Assembly (NCBI RefSeq): GCF_000003605.2
Contig: NW_003156237.1
Span: forward strand, 65,115-90,560
Reading direction: 5' to 3'
Length of the DNA stretch: 25,446 bases
Origin: Saccoglossus kowalevskii
Lineage: Eukaryota; Hemichordata; Enteropneusta; Harrimaniidae
Positions 1 through 10,196 of the stretch are shown here, piece after piece (position 1 is the stretch's first letter; each line of letters starts with the position of its first letter). The notes beneath the pieces were generated by a model. The model was not told the origin of the DNA and did not search any database. It saw nothing but the letters and a program-made list of their open reading frames with translations. A program made the translations under genes and the position numbers.

Positions 1-49
1 AACAATTTTACTTTCTTTATGATGTGTCTAAGTTAGTTTGTAATTTCAG

Positions 50-100
50 ACATTGTTTTGATAACCACGAGTTGAACCCCGAGAGACTAGATCGGTTTCT
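50..100 (+). CDS. Deiodinase gene, first visible exon
   Basis: An acceptor (tgtaatttcag) precedes position 50. The first base finishes a split codon; the frame from 51 reads HCFDNHELNPERLDRF and then the split codon ct+a for Leu. The donor at 101 (gtagca) leaves phase 2, which fits the single leftover base at the start of the next exon, giving RFL-KPRFVDVMDD across the junction. A second GT at 95 would also keep phase but is a poorer match (gtttct). No start codon is visible, so the gene continues to the left. It is short and called from splice sites and phase only, hence moderate confidence. Confidence 0.6.
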
Positions 101-3100
101 GTAGCAACCGTTCAGCTATATCCAAACGTTCGCTACATTGTTTCCCATTGCGTTCTCACGGTACTTGTCTGCTTACCGCCCAAAATTCCCACCAAAGTTT
201 TGCCTCGTGTTAGTTGCGTGTCACTTCTAATATGGAATGACAGTGTTATGTTTCGTTTGTATGCGCCAATCATTAGCGTTGTTTTATTTTTGGAACGTTT
301 TTGCATGATATATTCTAGAGTACAAACACGTGTTTGTCACTTCTCCGATTAGCTGTCACCAAGACAAATGCCGCTCTCACGTTGACAGTTACATTAACCA
401 GGCAAAGCGACGTCGTGGGAAGTCCGATTCAGGTCGTCGCTGTAATTCCTCCTATGATAGCTTCGCAACTTGATGCTCGTTATGCACACCCTCCTTTCTA
501 TGCTCTCTACGATGTCAACTCCTCATGAAACTATTATTTAGCGATCCATATTTTATATCAAGAAGTATTTGCTGTACAACGTATTGATGTTTATTTTGAG
601 TACAAATAAACAAGTTTGAATTATACCTCACGTCTGTTCAACTCGAGAAAACACAACGCAATCGATGTCCGTTTCAATAATAATTCCGCATGTTCAGTCA
701 GTTCGTTTATGTGACTAAATGAACACCTCAACGCCTAGTTTTGCGATATAAACTTACCCACCACACGTTTTTAAACTGTCCGCTGCTAACAAAAAAAAGC
801 AAATAAAAATACATTCACAGATAATTCGCGTGATTGAAAGTGTTGAAAGAGGGTGTTTGCGATATTGGATCATTCAAACGAAATAGCAAAATTGGATGTC
901 GAAGAATCTTTTAGACAATCGTTGATACGGCATGTACATTAACACATTTGCCTATATCGAAGCTCTACTCAAAAATCAACTTTATTACTAAATTCGTCAA
1001 GAGCTATTTCTAACTACCTCAATATATTTTCCTACGAAATGCGTCAGTTATTACAAATGCGCCAGTCATTTTATTTCAAAATGGAATAATTTTTACAAAG
1101 TACCGCAAGTTTTTACTTAGTACGTCATTACTACATTCTCTTGAGGTTACTTAAAATCGTACTCCGAAACAACAAAACAACTCAACAAGCAATTTTTTAA
1201 ACCCGAGTTGTTTTTATATTTTAATTAGTATACGTTCTAGAAGTCTGGTCATGCACACTTACACTCTTTTATTTCTGATGTCATTAGAAAACCTCGATTT
1301 GTCGACGTCATGGATGACGTAGTTCACTTTACTAAGAACAAATCATTGGTTATGAAAGCCATAGATAGATACAAGGAGCTCATTCAATCAGAAACTTATC
1401 AGCGGATGTTCCAGGAAAAGGCTGACCCAACAAAGCCTGACGTAATCAAGACGGTAGCAGACATTCATATGTATTGGTCCAGACAGGCACTAGAGGATTG
1501 TGGGGCTGAGTTGAGTCAGATTCCATCTGATGCGATGATAGAAGAAATTGCAATGATAAATTTCCCAAGTGACCTTGAAGTACGTCTTTAGAATCTCTTA
1601 GAGAAATCATAGTTTATATATTTGACTATAAACTTCAGCTAAGATCGTTTACATTTGTTTAGATTTTATATAAAATGGCCTTTTCATTTTTTGCAGCCAA
1701 TTATATCCAATTAAAACCCAGGTTACGTTTAACATATCCAATATCTGTAATGAAATTGGTGCTTCGATCTTATTAATATATTCTCGTTGTCCTTTGAACC
1801 CCACTGAGTTGCATCAAGTTCAAATGAATGTTGCTTGAATTTGCGAGTCGTTAAATAGTGGATTATTGACAGTATTTTTACCAACAATTTTTTCTATTTA
1901 CCAAAACAAAATGTTTATAGACATACAACCCACTCCAAACAACATCAACCGTCATTATGCAAATTGTCTCTGTGTGTTTCACAATGTGCAGAATATAGGG
2001 GGCGCACGACTATTTATAGACAACCCAATATAGTCTAACATCTATTGTTTTATATGATATTTTATTTATGTCGACGTTGATCTATTACAATTATTCACAG
2101 GTTCTTGACAAGTTTAATGGTATGCTCGAAGTCACAGAAAGACTTATACCAAATGCCAGACCTACAGTCATAGTAGGAGATGAAGTCCCCAAGGATATTG
2201 AGATAGTCGGCCTGGAAACTGAAACACGCTTTCCACTACTTGACTTACATATCAATAAAGAGCGCCCTCTGTTAATCATTGCTTCTTCACTCAGCTGACC
2301 CCCGATGTCGGTAAGAATTCTGTGTCACGTTTGTCATTGTCCCGTGTGTAATGTATTACATCATGTGACTTGTTTTCTTAATGCATAAGTCTCAACACTG
2401 AGTCCACATTCAAAGAAGCATTTAATGAAATAGAGATTTTCCCTAAGTACACATATTTAAGAATCACCCTGTTAGGTAGTACCACGAGATTTTACACAGA
2501 AACGCGACCCTGGTTTATCTTAAAATCTTAAAATTAAAAATATGGATCAAACATTTTGCTCAGTGCATTTGTAACTTGGTGGGCTAAAGCATAAGTAATC
2601 CACTTTTACACATATTTAAATGGAATTATACACATATTCGAGTTTGAAACAAACGAATAGGGCACTCAGTTGATTTGTGCCTATCCTGCAAAAACACAAA
2701 CATACGCCATAGACGTCTATGAATACACACATACCTATGTAAAATATAGTGAAAGGTATTGTGACAAAATATTACTTCGACTTTACGAGATATAAAAACA
2801 TACATAATAATTTCCATATGATCCGAGTTAATTAACGTCTTTTTTTGTATGTATCAGGCCGTTGTATACGGTGGTGCACTGCGTAGGCTCTACGTGGATT
2901 ATAAAGATAAAGCAGAATTTATCATAGTTTACATCAAAGAGGCTCATACAACTGAAGGGTGGAAAATGGGACCAAAATTCAGTGATTCTAAACAAACAAC
3001 AACATTGGAGGAAAGAATTGACAGAGCAAGGTGATAATTTATCACAATATAAATGAAATATTTGTATTACATTGTATTACACTTTATCATTTCGTCACGT

Positions 3101-4640
3101 GACCCATTGTCCGGCCATTCATTATTCATTGTAAATTGAACATAACTTTTAATTGGGTCCACTTGGCGATATGATAGATTTCAAAAAGTATGTGGTTTGA
3201 ACCCACAACCCAACTGGAAGGTAATTTTGAGTGTTTAATATGTGTTATAATTCAGTGAATGTACTGGTCACCTGGGTGACAATTATAATCAATTATTTTA
3301 ATACTAATCTATTATTTAATATTATATTTGTACTTGTAATCAAACCCTGTAAGCATAGCTATCGAACTTCCCAGCCAATAATGTAAGGGAAATCTATAAT
3401 TCGAATAATAATTGCAATTACCACTTGGTTACAAGAACCGCAGTCTTGCATACATTGACGGGCATGTCTAATAGTAATTAGACATATTAATAGTAATTAG
3501 ACATGATGAATAATTGATAATGAGGTGAATAATAAATGCAAGAATACGGCTGCATAAAGTGGATCGTAATAATCTCGCCGACGTGGCTCCAGCTATAACG
3601 ACAAAGACCAAGTAGCTAATTACAATTTCGGCGACGCTGTGGAAATATGAACGTGTTTTCACCCCGTGCTCTAACAGTGAAAATGTTGGCGACGTTCCTA
3701 CTCAAACTGATCGACAACACGGTTTTGATGGCAGACTTGATATTCCCTATCATCGATGACGCATTCCTATCTGTATTAGTAGAGGCAACGACGATAGTTT
3801 CTCAGCAGCAGTATTCTTCTAAAGCATTTCAGAGCGACCGGCAGCTATTCTGTGATACCCCGTGATACTCTAACAGCTTGTACATTAAAGGGTGGTCGTC
3901 GTCGCGCTGCGCATGTGCGACATTTGTGTTGATAAATACTGATTTGCCCATAATTCAATGCGCTCTTCTTATGGAAATAACAATTATGCGTTTTGACCTG
4001 GGCGCGACTCGCACTAACTACCGCCGGTCACTCCTTCGATACCTTCTAATCACCAAAAAAATATCCCATTAAAGCTTGGCAACGTCTCAGTTTGTACTCG
4101 TTGATCTGCGCAACACTTTACAGTCAAAGTCGCCATCTTTGTTTATATGAAACCCATCTCGCGCATGCGTGGCGCAACGACTACCGCCCTTTAAACAACA
4201 ACTGCTACAAAAACAACTGACACTTGACGGCTGACTGAATGGATGTTTGAAGCGAGGGTTTGTGTTCAAACGTGGAAGGCAAAAAAACATGGCAAAGCCC
4301 GGCTCGAATTATTTATCATCGCTTTTAAATTAAAATAACCATTCATTTGCATTCATGTGTGGTAATTCAAGCATACTTATTTTTATTTTGTAGAAAACTG
4401 TTGGAAATTGTTCCCAATGCAGTAACTTCTGACCCTTATGATGCCAGCAAAATTCGTGTTCTTGTTGATGACATGAACGACACATTTGATAATGCGTTCT
4501 GGTCTTGGCCAGATAGAGCTATAGTAATTCAAGATGGTCGCCTTGTCTTCACTGGACGTAATATTGCTCAACAATTGAGGTCACCCGATAAACCGCTTAC
4601 CCATGATCTTCGGGAATGGATGGACGCTCACTACAAATAA
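50..4640 (+). CDS. DIO: Iodothyronine deiodinase family selenoprotein, 3' part of gene, five exons
   Basis: Deiodinases are thioredoxin-fold selenoenzymes that reductively remove iodine from thyroid hormones; the substrate in an invertebrate is not established by sequence. Exons 50-100, 1288-1579, 2101-2310, 2858-3030 and 4394-4640 join in consistent phases (2, 0, 0, 2) to 323 visible residues ending at TAA 4638-4640. The catalytic core is clear: RPLLIIASSLS-Sec-PPMS (Sec is visible residue 180), then LYVDYKDKAEFIIVYIKEAH with the conserved Glu-Ala-His and a following EGW, then LEERIDRAR, then VLVDDMND and an aromatic/Pro segment ending in VIQDGRLVFTGR, and a C-terminal LREWMDAHY. These match, block by block, the vertebrate DIO1-3 core (SCT-Sec-PP, VYIEEAH, SDGW, LEDR, VDTM, IQ.G). 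The N-terminal 180 residues do not resemble vertebrate DIOs and show no membrane segment. The start lies upstream of the window. Family assignment is firm; assignment to a DIO subtype is not possible. Confidence 0.9.
101..1287 (+). other. Intron of the deiodinase gene
   Basis: AT-rich non-coding sequence between the donor at 101 and the acceptor ending at 1287 (ctgatgtcattag). I see no exon, RNA gene or repeat array in it. A short open frame at 248-351 encodes a hydrophobic stretch but has no splice or homology support. Confidence 0.6.
1288..1579 (+). CDS. Deiodinase gene, exon encoding the unusual N-terminal region
   Basis: Acceptor AG at 1286-1287; donor gtacgt at 1580. After one base completing a split codon it encodes 97 residues, beginning KPRFVDVMDDVVHFTKNKSL and ending MINFPSDLE. 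The segment is charged and looks helical, without a signal peptide or membrane span. I do not recognise it from vertebrate deiodinases. A conventional caller would start at the internal ATG at 1310, but the seven in-frame codons before it and the acceptor argue that this Met is internal. The exon ends in phase 0. Confidence 0.82.
1580..2100 (+). other. Intron of the deiodinase gene
   Basis: Donor gtacgt at 1580, acceptor tattcacag ending at 2100. AT-rich; nothing else seen. Confidence 0.8.
2101..2310 (+). CDS. Deiodinase gene, catalytic Sec exon
   Basis: Exact phase-0 exon of 70 codons between the acceptor ...ttattcacag and the donor gtaagaattc. It begins VLDKFNGMLEVTERL and ends ERPLLIIASSLS-Sec-PPMS. 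The codon at 2296-2298 is TGA; reading it as selenocysteine keeps the frame open for four more codons, to the consensus donor at 2311, and restores the deiodinase active-site pattern S-x-(S/T)-Sec-P-P. Stopping at TGA would instead leave a 12-base orphan before a good donor and separate it from two downstream exons of the same family. Confidence 0.9.
2296..2298 (+). other. Selenocysteine codon (in-frame TGA) at the catalytic position
   Basis: TGA sits exactly where deiodinases carry Sec, preceded by Leu-Ser and followed by Pro-Pro. The base after it is C, a context known to favour read-through and Sec insertion. The reading frame, splice donor and downstream conserved exons all continue past it. 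Confidence 0.92.
2311..2857 (+). other. Intron of the deiodinase gene
   Basis: Donor gtaagaattc at 2311; acceptor tttttgtatgtatcag ending at 2857. Non-coding; nothing else seen. Confidence 0.85.
2858..3030 (+). CDS. Deiodinase gene, exon with the conserved EAH motif
   Basis: Begins in phase 0 with AVVYGGALRRLYVDYKDKA and contains EFIIVYIKEAHTTEGWKMG, the most conserved deiodinase block outside the active site; the His of Glu-Ala-His is catalytically important in the family. It ends LEERIDRA plus two bases (ag) of an Arg codon completed by the next exon. The donor at 3031 is gtgata. An in-frame TGA at 3032-3034 lies just past the donor and is intronic. Confidence 0.92.
3469..3504 (+). repeat. 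17-bp direct duplication
   Basis: taatagtaattagacat occurs at 3469-3485 and again at 3488-3504, a 19-bp period with two bases between copies. Small slippage-type repeat in the intron. Confidence 0.85.
3885..4194. mobile_element. 302-bp MITE with TTAA target-site duplications (T2/piggyBac-like)
   Basis: TTAA at 3885-3888 and 4191-4194 flank a 302-bp body whose 32-bp ends (3889-3920 and 4159-4190) are inverted repeats matching at 26 of 32 positions. Both ends begin AGGG(T/C)GGT followed by GTCGT and GCGC. TTAA duplications with TIRs starting AGGG recall the TTAAAGGRR ends of T2-type MITEs and the TTAA specificity of piggyBac transposases (family knowledge). There is no transposase ORF, so it is non-autonomous. 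It sits in the last deiodinase intron and adds local CpG-rich sequence. Confidence 0.78.
4394..4640 (+). CDS. Deiodinase gene, terminal coding exon
   Basis: One base completes the Arg codon split from the previous exon, then KLLEIVPNAV continues. The exon carries VLVDDMNDTFDNAFW (equivalent to the VDTM block of vertebrate DIOs), a Pro-Asp-Arg then VIQDGRLVFTGR, and the C-terminal helix LREWMDAHYK before TAA at 4638-4640. An AATAAA overlaps the stop (4636-4641), too close to serve as the normal poly(A) signal. Confidence 0.92.
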
Positions 4641-4675
4641 ACACGACATAAACTCACATGTAGCAATACAATGTT

Positions 4676-4708
4676 CACATTGCGCCTTCTGCAAACGAAG
4701 CGCATGTG
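4676..4708 (+). other. Hairpin in the proximal 3' UTR with AA in the loop
   Basis: CACATTGCGCCTTC can pair with GAAGCGCATGTG around the loop tgcaaac, with two single-base bulges. It is followed by ATGATGAG-like sequence on the 3' side. It is a stable-looking stem 36 bases after the stop codon, but the 5' quartet is ATGT rather than ATGA and the distance to the loop AA is too long for a canonical SECIS. Reported as structure only. Confidence 0.4.
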
Positions 4709-4922
4709 ATGAGTGTTGTTTATCGTGTTGATATTGTTTGCATCTGTTTTTTTTATTCTAACCTACGTATTAATTGGGTATTAATATCGCTAGTACAAAC
4801 AATTCACACTTCAGATCACCATTAATATAGGTACTTGGACATTGCGTGTCACCTAGACTGGAAAAGTCGAGACTTATTCTTTGTTTTACAAAAAGAAATA
4901 ATTTATTGTTTTAAGTCCATTT

Positions 4923-4970
4923 AGCGTGATCGCAAAAACTAACAGTCACGCTAGTTTTCGCAATCACGCT
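4923..4970. repeat. 19-bp imperfect inverted repeat (foldback)
   Basis: AGCGTGATCGCAAAAACTA (4923-4941) and TAGTTTTCGCAATCACGCT (4952-4970) are inverted copies matching at 17 of 19 positions around a 10-base spacer. It may be a tiny MITE remnant or a structured UTR element. Confidence 0.8.
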
Positions 4971-5603
4971 TAAAAGGCTAATTGACAAATACTTGTTTTT
5001 GAAAAAAATCACGACTTTGCCAGTCTACGTGTCACCGTATATAACCAGCTGGTAATATTTGGCATCGTGGCTATTTTATACATGAACTTCATTTATTCAA
5101 GGTGTGATTTTATCTACGAAAACAGTGATTGTTTCATAGTATACAAGAATTGAGCTAAATATGGGAGGTTACTAAGAAAATAGATAAACAATATTGAGAT
5201 AAAAAGACAAGCATTATGTAATATGCATAGTGACAAATCATATATAATGTCAAACAATTTTAGTGTAGGTTGTTAATAGCGTATTTACATGCACATGGTA
5301 ATCATTTTACTTAATGTAGATTAACATTTCAAGTTATTAGGGGGTTAGGTTATTTTATTGAACCCACACTCGTATATACAGTATATTGTACTGCCATGTA
5401 CAATCTATACCTACACACGTCTATGTAGTACTGTTGTATTCATTTATATTGGAATAATGACGATTATTTAGAAAAATCATTGAATTCTTATAATCCGACA
5501 ACAAATCCATAACTTTGAGGAATATTTTTGAACACAATTATGTCATTAATATGGACATGTGTAGGCCTAGGACATTGGCACAAAGCTCAGTGGTACATAT
5601 TGA

Positions 5604-5921
5604 ATGGATGCGAGCATTGATATGTATACTAATAAAATGTATTTGATGAATTTCAGTAAAAAAAAACTAATCTTCATTTGCAAGTTTATGGCATTCTTTG
5701 TATTTTGTAGCTTATTTTCATTTACTTGTGTTTGGGTTAGTTTATTCGATATGAAAAACATTAACAGAAAACAGAAACAAAGCCCAAATAACTTCACAAT
5801 CTATAATAAAGCGATTTATTTCCAGCAGGTTCCTAATACCACACCGGAAACGCCGATATGCATAACAATACATGCAATTCAAAAACAATGGTGTACACGT
5901 GAACAATTAAAAATCAAATAG
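5604..5921 (+). CDS. Doubtful ORF with a single membrane anchor
   Basis: A 105-codon open frame. From an internal Met at 5646 it reads MNFSKKK followed by a hydrophobic stretch of about 27 residues (LIFICKFMAFF... to WVSLF) and then a polar, Asn/Gln-rich part. Lys residues before a hydrophobic segment are typical of type II Golgi enzymes, so it could be a first exon. However, the frame hits TAG immediately before a gttagt donor-like site at 5922, no downstream partner is visible, and one ORF of this size is expected by chance in 25 kb of AT-rich sequence. I do not recognise the family. Confidence 0.2.
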   Translation: MDASIDMYTNKMYLMNFSKKKLIFICKFMAFFVFCSLFSFTCVWVSLFDMKNINRKQKQSPNNFTIYNKAIYFQQVPNTTPETPICITIHAIQKQWCTREQLKIK

Positions 5922-7429
5922 GTTAGTACAAATAGATATAAATCTCAAGACATGCCTCAAATAAATTCGGAAGTTACTTCTTAAAATAATTACAAGAAAC
6001 AAAGCACAGACAAATACAATGAATAAATTCACTAAAATAGAGGATTGCCTAGGCAAGTGTGCATTGGTGATAACTCACAGTTCCAGGGTGTAGAAATTGA
6101 CGACAGTCAATGGCTTCTGCAACACAACAACGAAGAAATACAGGAGTCTTGCTTGCAGGAGATCGTAGTGCAGTTCATACAAGTTTTACAGAACGATGAT
6201 TGAAGCACTAGCTACATACAGGGTACACAGTCGAAATGATGGACCCTAACTGACATAAGTCTAGCCCATTTATAGGCATAAATGGTCAAGATTCAGGGAC
6301 ACCACCTGGGTTTCCACATGAACCAATAAGAATGTGATCTTGCTAGCAACTGTCTCGTGTAGGCAACTCAGTAAATTGTAAACATCATTTGTTATTCAAA
6401 TAATAGCACACCTGGTAAATTCAAATTGCCTTGCGGAGTTGTAAACATAATTTGTTATGTAAATCACAAGCACACCTGGTAGATTCCAATTGTCCTTCCA
6501 GAGTTGTAAACATCCTTTGTTATGTAAATCACAAGCACACCTTGTAGATTCTAATTGTCCTTCCAAAGTTGTAAACACCCTTTGTTATGTAAATCACAAG
6601 CACACCTGGTAGATTGCAATTGTCCCCCAGAGTTGAAAACACCCTTTGTTATGTAAATCACAAGCACACATGGTAGATTCCAATTGAGCCCCAGAGTTGA
6701 AAACACCCTTTGTTATGTAAATCACAAGCACACATGATAGATTCCAATTGTCCCCCAGAGTTGAAAACACCCTTTGTTATGTAAATCACAAGCACACCTT
6801 GTAGATTCTAATTGTCCTTCCAAAGTTGTAAACACCCTTTGTTATGTAAATCACAAGCACACCTGGTAGATTCTAATTGTCCTTCCAGAGTTGTAAACAC
6901 CCTTTGTTATGTAAATCACAAGCACACCTGGTAGATTCTAATTGTCCTTCCAAAGTTGTAAACACCCTTTGTTATGTAAATCACAAGCACACCTGGTAGA
7001 TTCTAATTGTCCTTCCAAAGTTGTAAACACCCTTTGTTATGTAAATCACAAGCACACCTGGTAGATTCTAATTGTCCTTCCAAAGTTGTAAACACCCTTT
7101 GTTATGTAAATCACAAGCACACCTTGTAGATTCTAATTGTCCTTCCAAAGTTGTAAACACCCTTTGTTATGTAAATCACAAGCACACCTGGTAGATTCTA
7201 ATTGTCCTTCCAGAGTTGTAAACACCCTTTGTTATGTAAATCACAAGCACACCTTGTAGATTCTAATTGTCCTTCCAAAGTTGTAAACACCCTTTGTTAT
7301 GTAAATCACAAGCACACCTGGTAGATTCTAATTGTCCTTCCAGAGTTGTAAACAACCTTTTTTTATGCAAATCGCAAGCACACCTGTTTGATTCCAATCT
7401 CCTTCCTGAGTTGTAAACATCCTTTTTAT

Positions 7430-8190
7430 GTAAATCACAAGCACACCCGGTAAATTCCAATTGTCTTTCCAGAGTTGTAAACATCCGTTGTTATGTAAAT
7501 CACAAGCACACCTGTTTGATTCCAATCTCCTTCCAGAGTTGTAAACATCTTTTTTTTATGTAAATCACATGCACACCTGGTAGATTCCAATTGTCCTTCC
7601 AAAGTTGTAAACATCCTTTGTTATGTAAATCACAAGCACACCTGTTTGATTCCAATCTCCTTCCAGAGTTGTAAACATCTTTTTTTTTATGTAAATCACA
7701 AGCACACCCAGTAAATTCCAATTGTCTTTCCAGAGTTGTAAACATCCGTTGTTATGTAAATCACAAGCACACCTGTTTGATTCCAATCTCCTTCCAGAGT
7801 TGTAAACATCTTTTTTTTATGTAAATCACATGCATACCTGGTAGATTCCAATTGTCCTTCCAGAGTTGTAAACATCCTTTGTTATGTAAATCACAAGCAC
7901 ACCTGTTTGATTCCAATCTCCTTCCAGAGTTGTAAACATCTTTTTTTTATGTAAATCACAAGCACACCCGGTAAATTCCAATTGTCTTTCCAGAGTTGTA
8001 AACATCCGTTGTTATGTAAATCACAAGCACACCTGTTTGATTCCAATCTCCTTCCAGAGTTGTAAACATCTTTTTTTTTATGTAAATCACATGCACACCT
8101 GGTAGATTCCAATTGTCCTTCCAGAGTTGTAAACATCCTTTGTTATGTAAATCACAAGCACACCTGTTTGATTCCAATCTCCTTCCAGAG
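7430..8190. repeat. Four-unit higher-order repeat inside the minisatellite
   Basis: The variant catgca(c/t)acctgg recurs near 7568, 7828 and 8089, about 260 bp apart. Each 260-bp block holds four units in the order short type, cccggtaaattcc type (cccagtaaattcc in one block), short type, catgcacacctgg type. Blocks match more closely to each other than neighbouring units do, as expected for unequal exchange of multimers. Confidence 0.75.
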
Positions 8191-9644
8191 TTGTGAACAT
8201 CTTTTTTTATGTAAATCACAAGCACACCTGGTAGATTCCAATTGCCTTCCAGAGTTGTAAACATCTTTGTTATGGAAATCACAAGCACACCTGTTTGATT
8301 CCAATCTCCTTCCAGAGTTTTAAACATCCGTTGTTTTGTAAATCATAAGCACACCTGTTTGATTCCAATCTCCTTTCAGAGTTGTAAACATCCGTTGTTA
8401 TGTAAATTACAAGCACACCTGGTGGATTCCAATTGTCCTTCCAGAGTTGTAAACAACCTGTTTTTATGTAAATCGCAAGCACATCTGATAGATTCCAATC
8501 TCCTTCCAGAGTTGAAAACATCCGTTGTTATGTAAATCACAAGCACACCTGTTTGATTCCAATCTCCTTCCTGAGTTGTAAACATCCTTTTTTATGTAAA
8601 TCACAAGCACATCTGGTAGATTCCAATCTCCTTCCAGAGTTGTAAACATCCGTTGTTATGTAAATCACAAGCACACCTGTTTGATTCCAATTGTCCTTCC
8701 AGAGTTGTAAACAACCTTTTTTATGTAAATCACAAGCACAACTGGTAGATTCCAATTGCCTTCCAGAGTTGTAAACTTCTTTTTTTTATGTAAATCACAA
8801 GCACACCTGTTAGATTCAAATCTGCTTCCAGAGTTGTAAACTTCTTCCTTTATGTAAATCACAAGCACACCTGTTAGATTCAAATCTCCTTCCAGAGTTG
8901 TAAACTTCTTTTTTTATGTAAATCACAAGCACATCTGGTATATTCCAATTGCCTTCCAGAGTTGTAAACATCCTTTTTTATGTAAATCACAAGCACATCT
9001 GGTAAATTCCAATTGTCCTTCCAGAGTTGTAAACATCATTTGTTATGTAAATCACAAGCACACCTGTTTGATTCAAATCTCCTTCCAGAGTTGTAAACAT
9101 CTTTTTTTATGTAAATCACAAGCACACCTGGTAGATTCCAATTGCCTTCCAGAGTTGTAAACATCCGTTGTTATGTAAATCACAAGCACACCTGTTAGAT
9201 TCCAATTTCCTTCCAGAGTTGTAAACATCCGTTGTTATGTAAATCACAAGCACACCTGTTAGATTCCAATCTCGTTCCAGAGTTTTAAACATCCGTTGTT
9301 ATGTAAATCATAAGCACACCTGTTTGATTCCAATCTCCTTCCAGAGTTGTAAACATCCGTTGTTATGCAAATTACAAGCACACCTGGTGGATTCCAATTG
9401 TCCTTCCAGAGTTGTAAACAACCATTTTTATGTAAATCGCAAGCACATCTGGTAGATTCCAATCTCCTTCCAGAGTTGTAAACATCCGTTGTTATGTAAA
9501 TCACAAGCACACCTGGTGGATTCCAATCTCCTTCCTGAGTTGTAAACATCCTTTTTTATGTAAATCACAAGCACACCTGGTAGATTCCAATTGTCATTTC
9601 AGAGTTGTAGCAACCTTTTTTATGTAAATCACAAGCACACCTGT

Positions 9645-10020
9645 TTGATTCCAATCTCCTTCCAGAGTTGTGAACATCTTTTTTTATGTAAATCACAAGC
9701 ACACCTGGTAGATTCCAATTTCCTTCCAGAGTTGTTAACATCCTTTTTTATGTAAATCACAAGCACACCCGGTAAATTCCAATTGTCCTTCCAGAGTTGT
9801 AAACATCCGTTGTTATGTAAATCACAAGCACACCTGTTTGATTCCAATCTCCTTTCAGAATTGTGAACATCTTTTTTTATGTAAATCACAAGCACACCTG
9901 GTAGATTCCAATTTCCTTCCAGAGTTGTTAACATCCTTTTTTATGTAAATCACAAGCACACCCGGTAAATTCCAATTGTCCTTCCAGAGTTGTAAACATC
10001 CGTTGTTATGTAAATCACAA
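9645..10020. repeat. Three-unit higher-order repeat (about 192 bp) in the minisatellite
   Basis: A block with gttgtgaacatc, gttgttaacatcc and acacccggtaaattcc variants at about 9645-9835 is repeated at about 9837-10020; gttgttaacatcc recurs 192 bp apart (9734 and 9926). Confidence 0.7.
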
Positions 10021-10196
10021 GCACACCTGTTTGATTCCAATCTCCTTCCTGAGTTGTAAACATCCTTTTTATGTAAATCACAAGCACACCCGGTAAATTC
10101 CAATTGTCTTTCCAGAGTTGTAAACATCCGTTGTTATGTAAATCACAAGCACACCTGTTTGATTCCAATCTCCTTCCAGAGTGTAACATCTTTTTT

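Larger units (their letters stand above)
3031..4393 (+). other. Last intron of the deiodinase gene, hosting a MITE
   Basis: Between donor gtgata and acceptor cttattttgtag... ending at 4393. Around 3540-4290 it is clearly more GC- and CpG-rich than the rest of the gene, partly because of the inserted MITE at 3885-4194. Short open frames at 3647-3865 (plus) and 3468-3662 (minus) lie here, without homology or splice support. The MITE arms hold GCGCATGYGY motifs that resemble NRF-1 sites. Confidence 0.8.
4641..6370 (+). other. Deiodinase 3' UTR and intergenic sequence
   Basis: The 3' UTR must begin here and, for a selenoprotein, should contain a SECIS element. I looked for the ATGA - stem - AA - stem - GA pattern and found no convincing match. 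Candidate poly(A) signals (AATAAA) occur near 5628, 5806, 5959 and 6022. Two hairpins are listed separately. A slightly GC-richer patch at 6060-6360 contains only short open frames (for example 6110-6199, 29 codons) and may be an old repeat. Confidence 0.5.

Noticed and set aside
334..528. 64-codon open frame in the first intron
   Set aside because: Begins at a non-ATG codon and has no splice link to the neighbouring exons in phase.
3878..4072. 64-codon open frame
   Set aside because: Lies largely within the MITE and has no relation to any transposase.
5450..5492. ATGACGATTATTTAGAA with a following AAATCATTGA as a SECIS
   Set aside because: The quartet-to-AA spacing fits but the apical loop and 3' stem are far too short to form the canonical fold.
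7263..10189. Many overlapping minus-strand open frames of 60-123 codons with repeated words such as GVLVIYI and CACDLH
   Set aside because: They follow the minisatellite units and shift frame from unit to unit because the period is not a multiple of three; no start, splice or family support.
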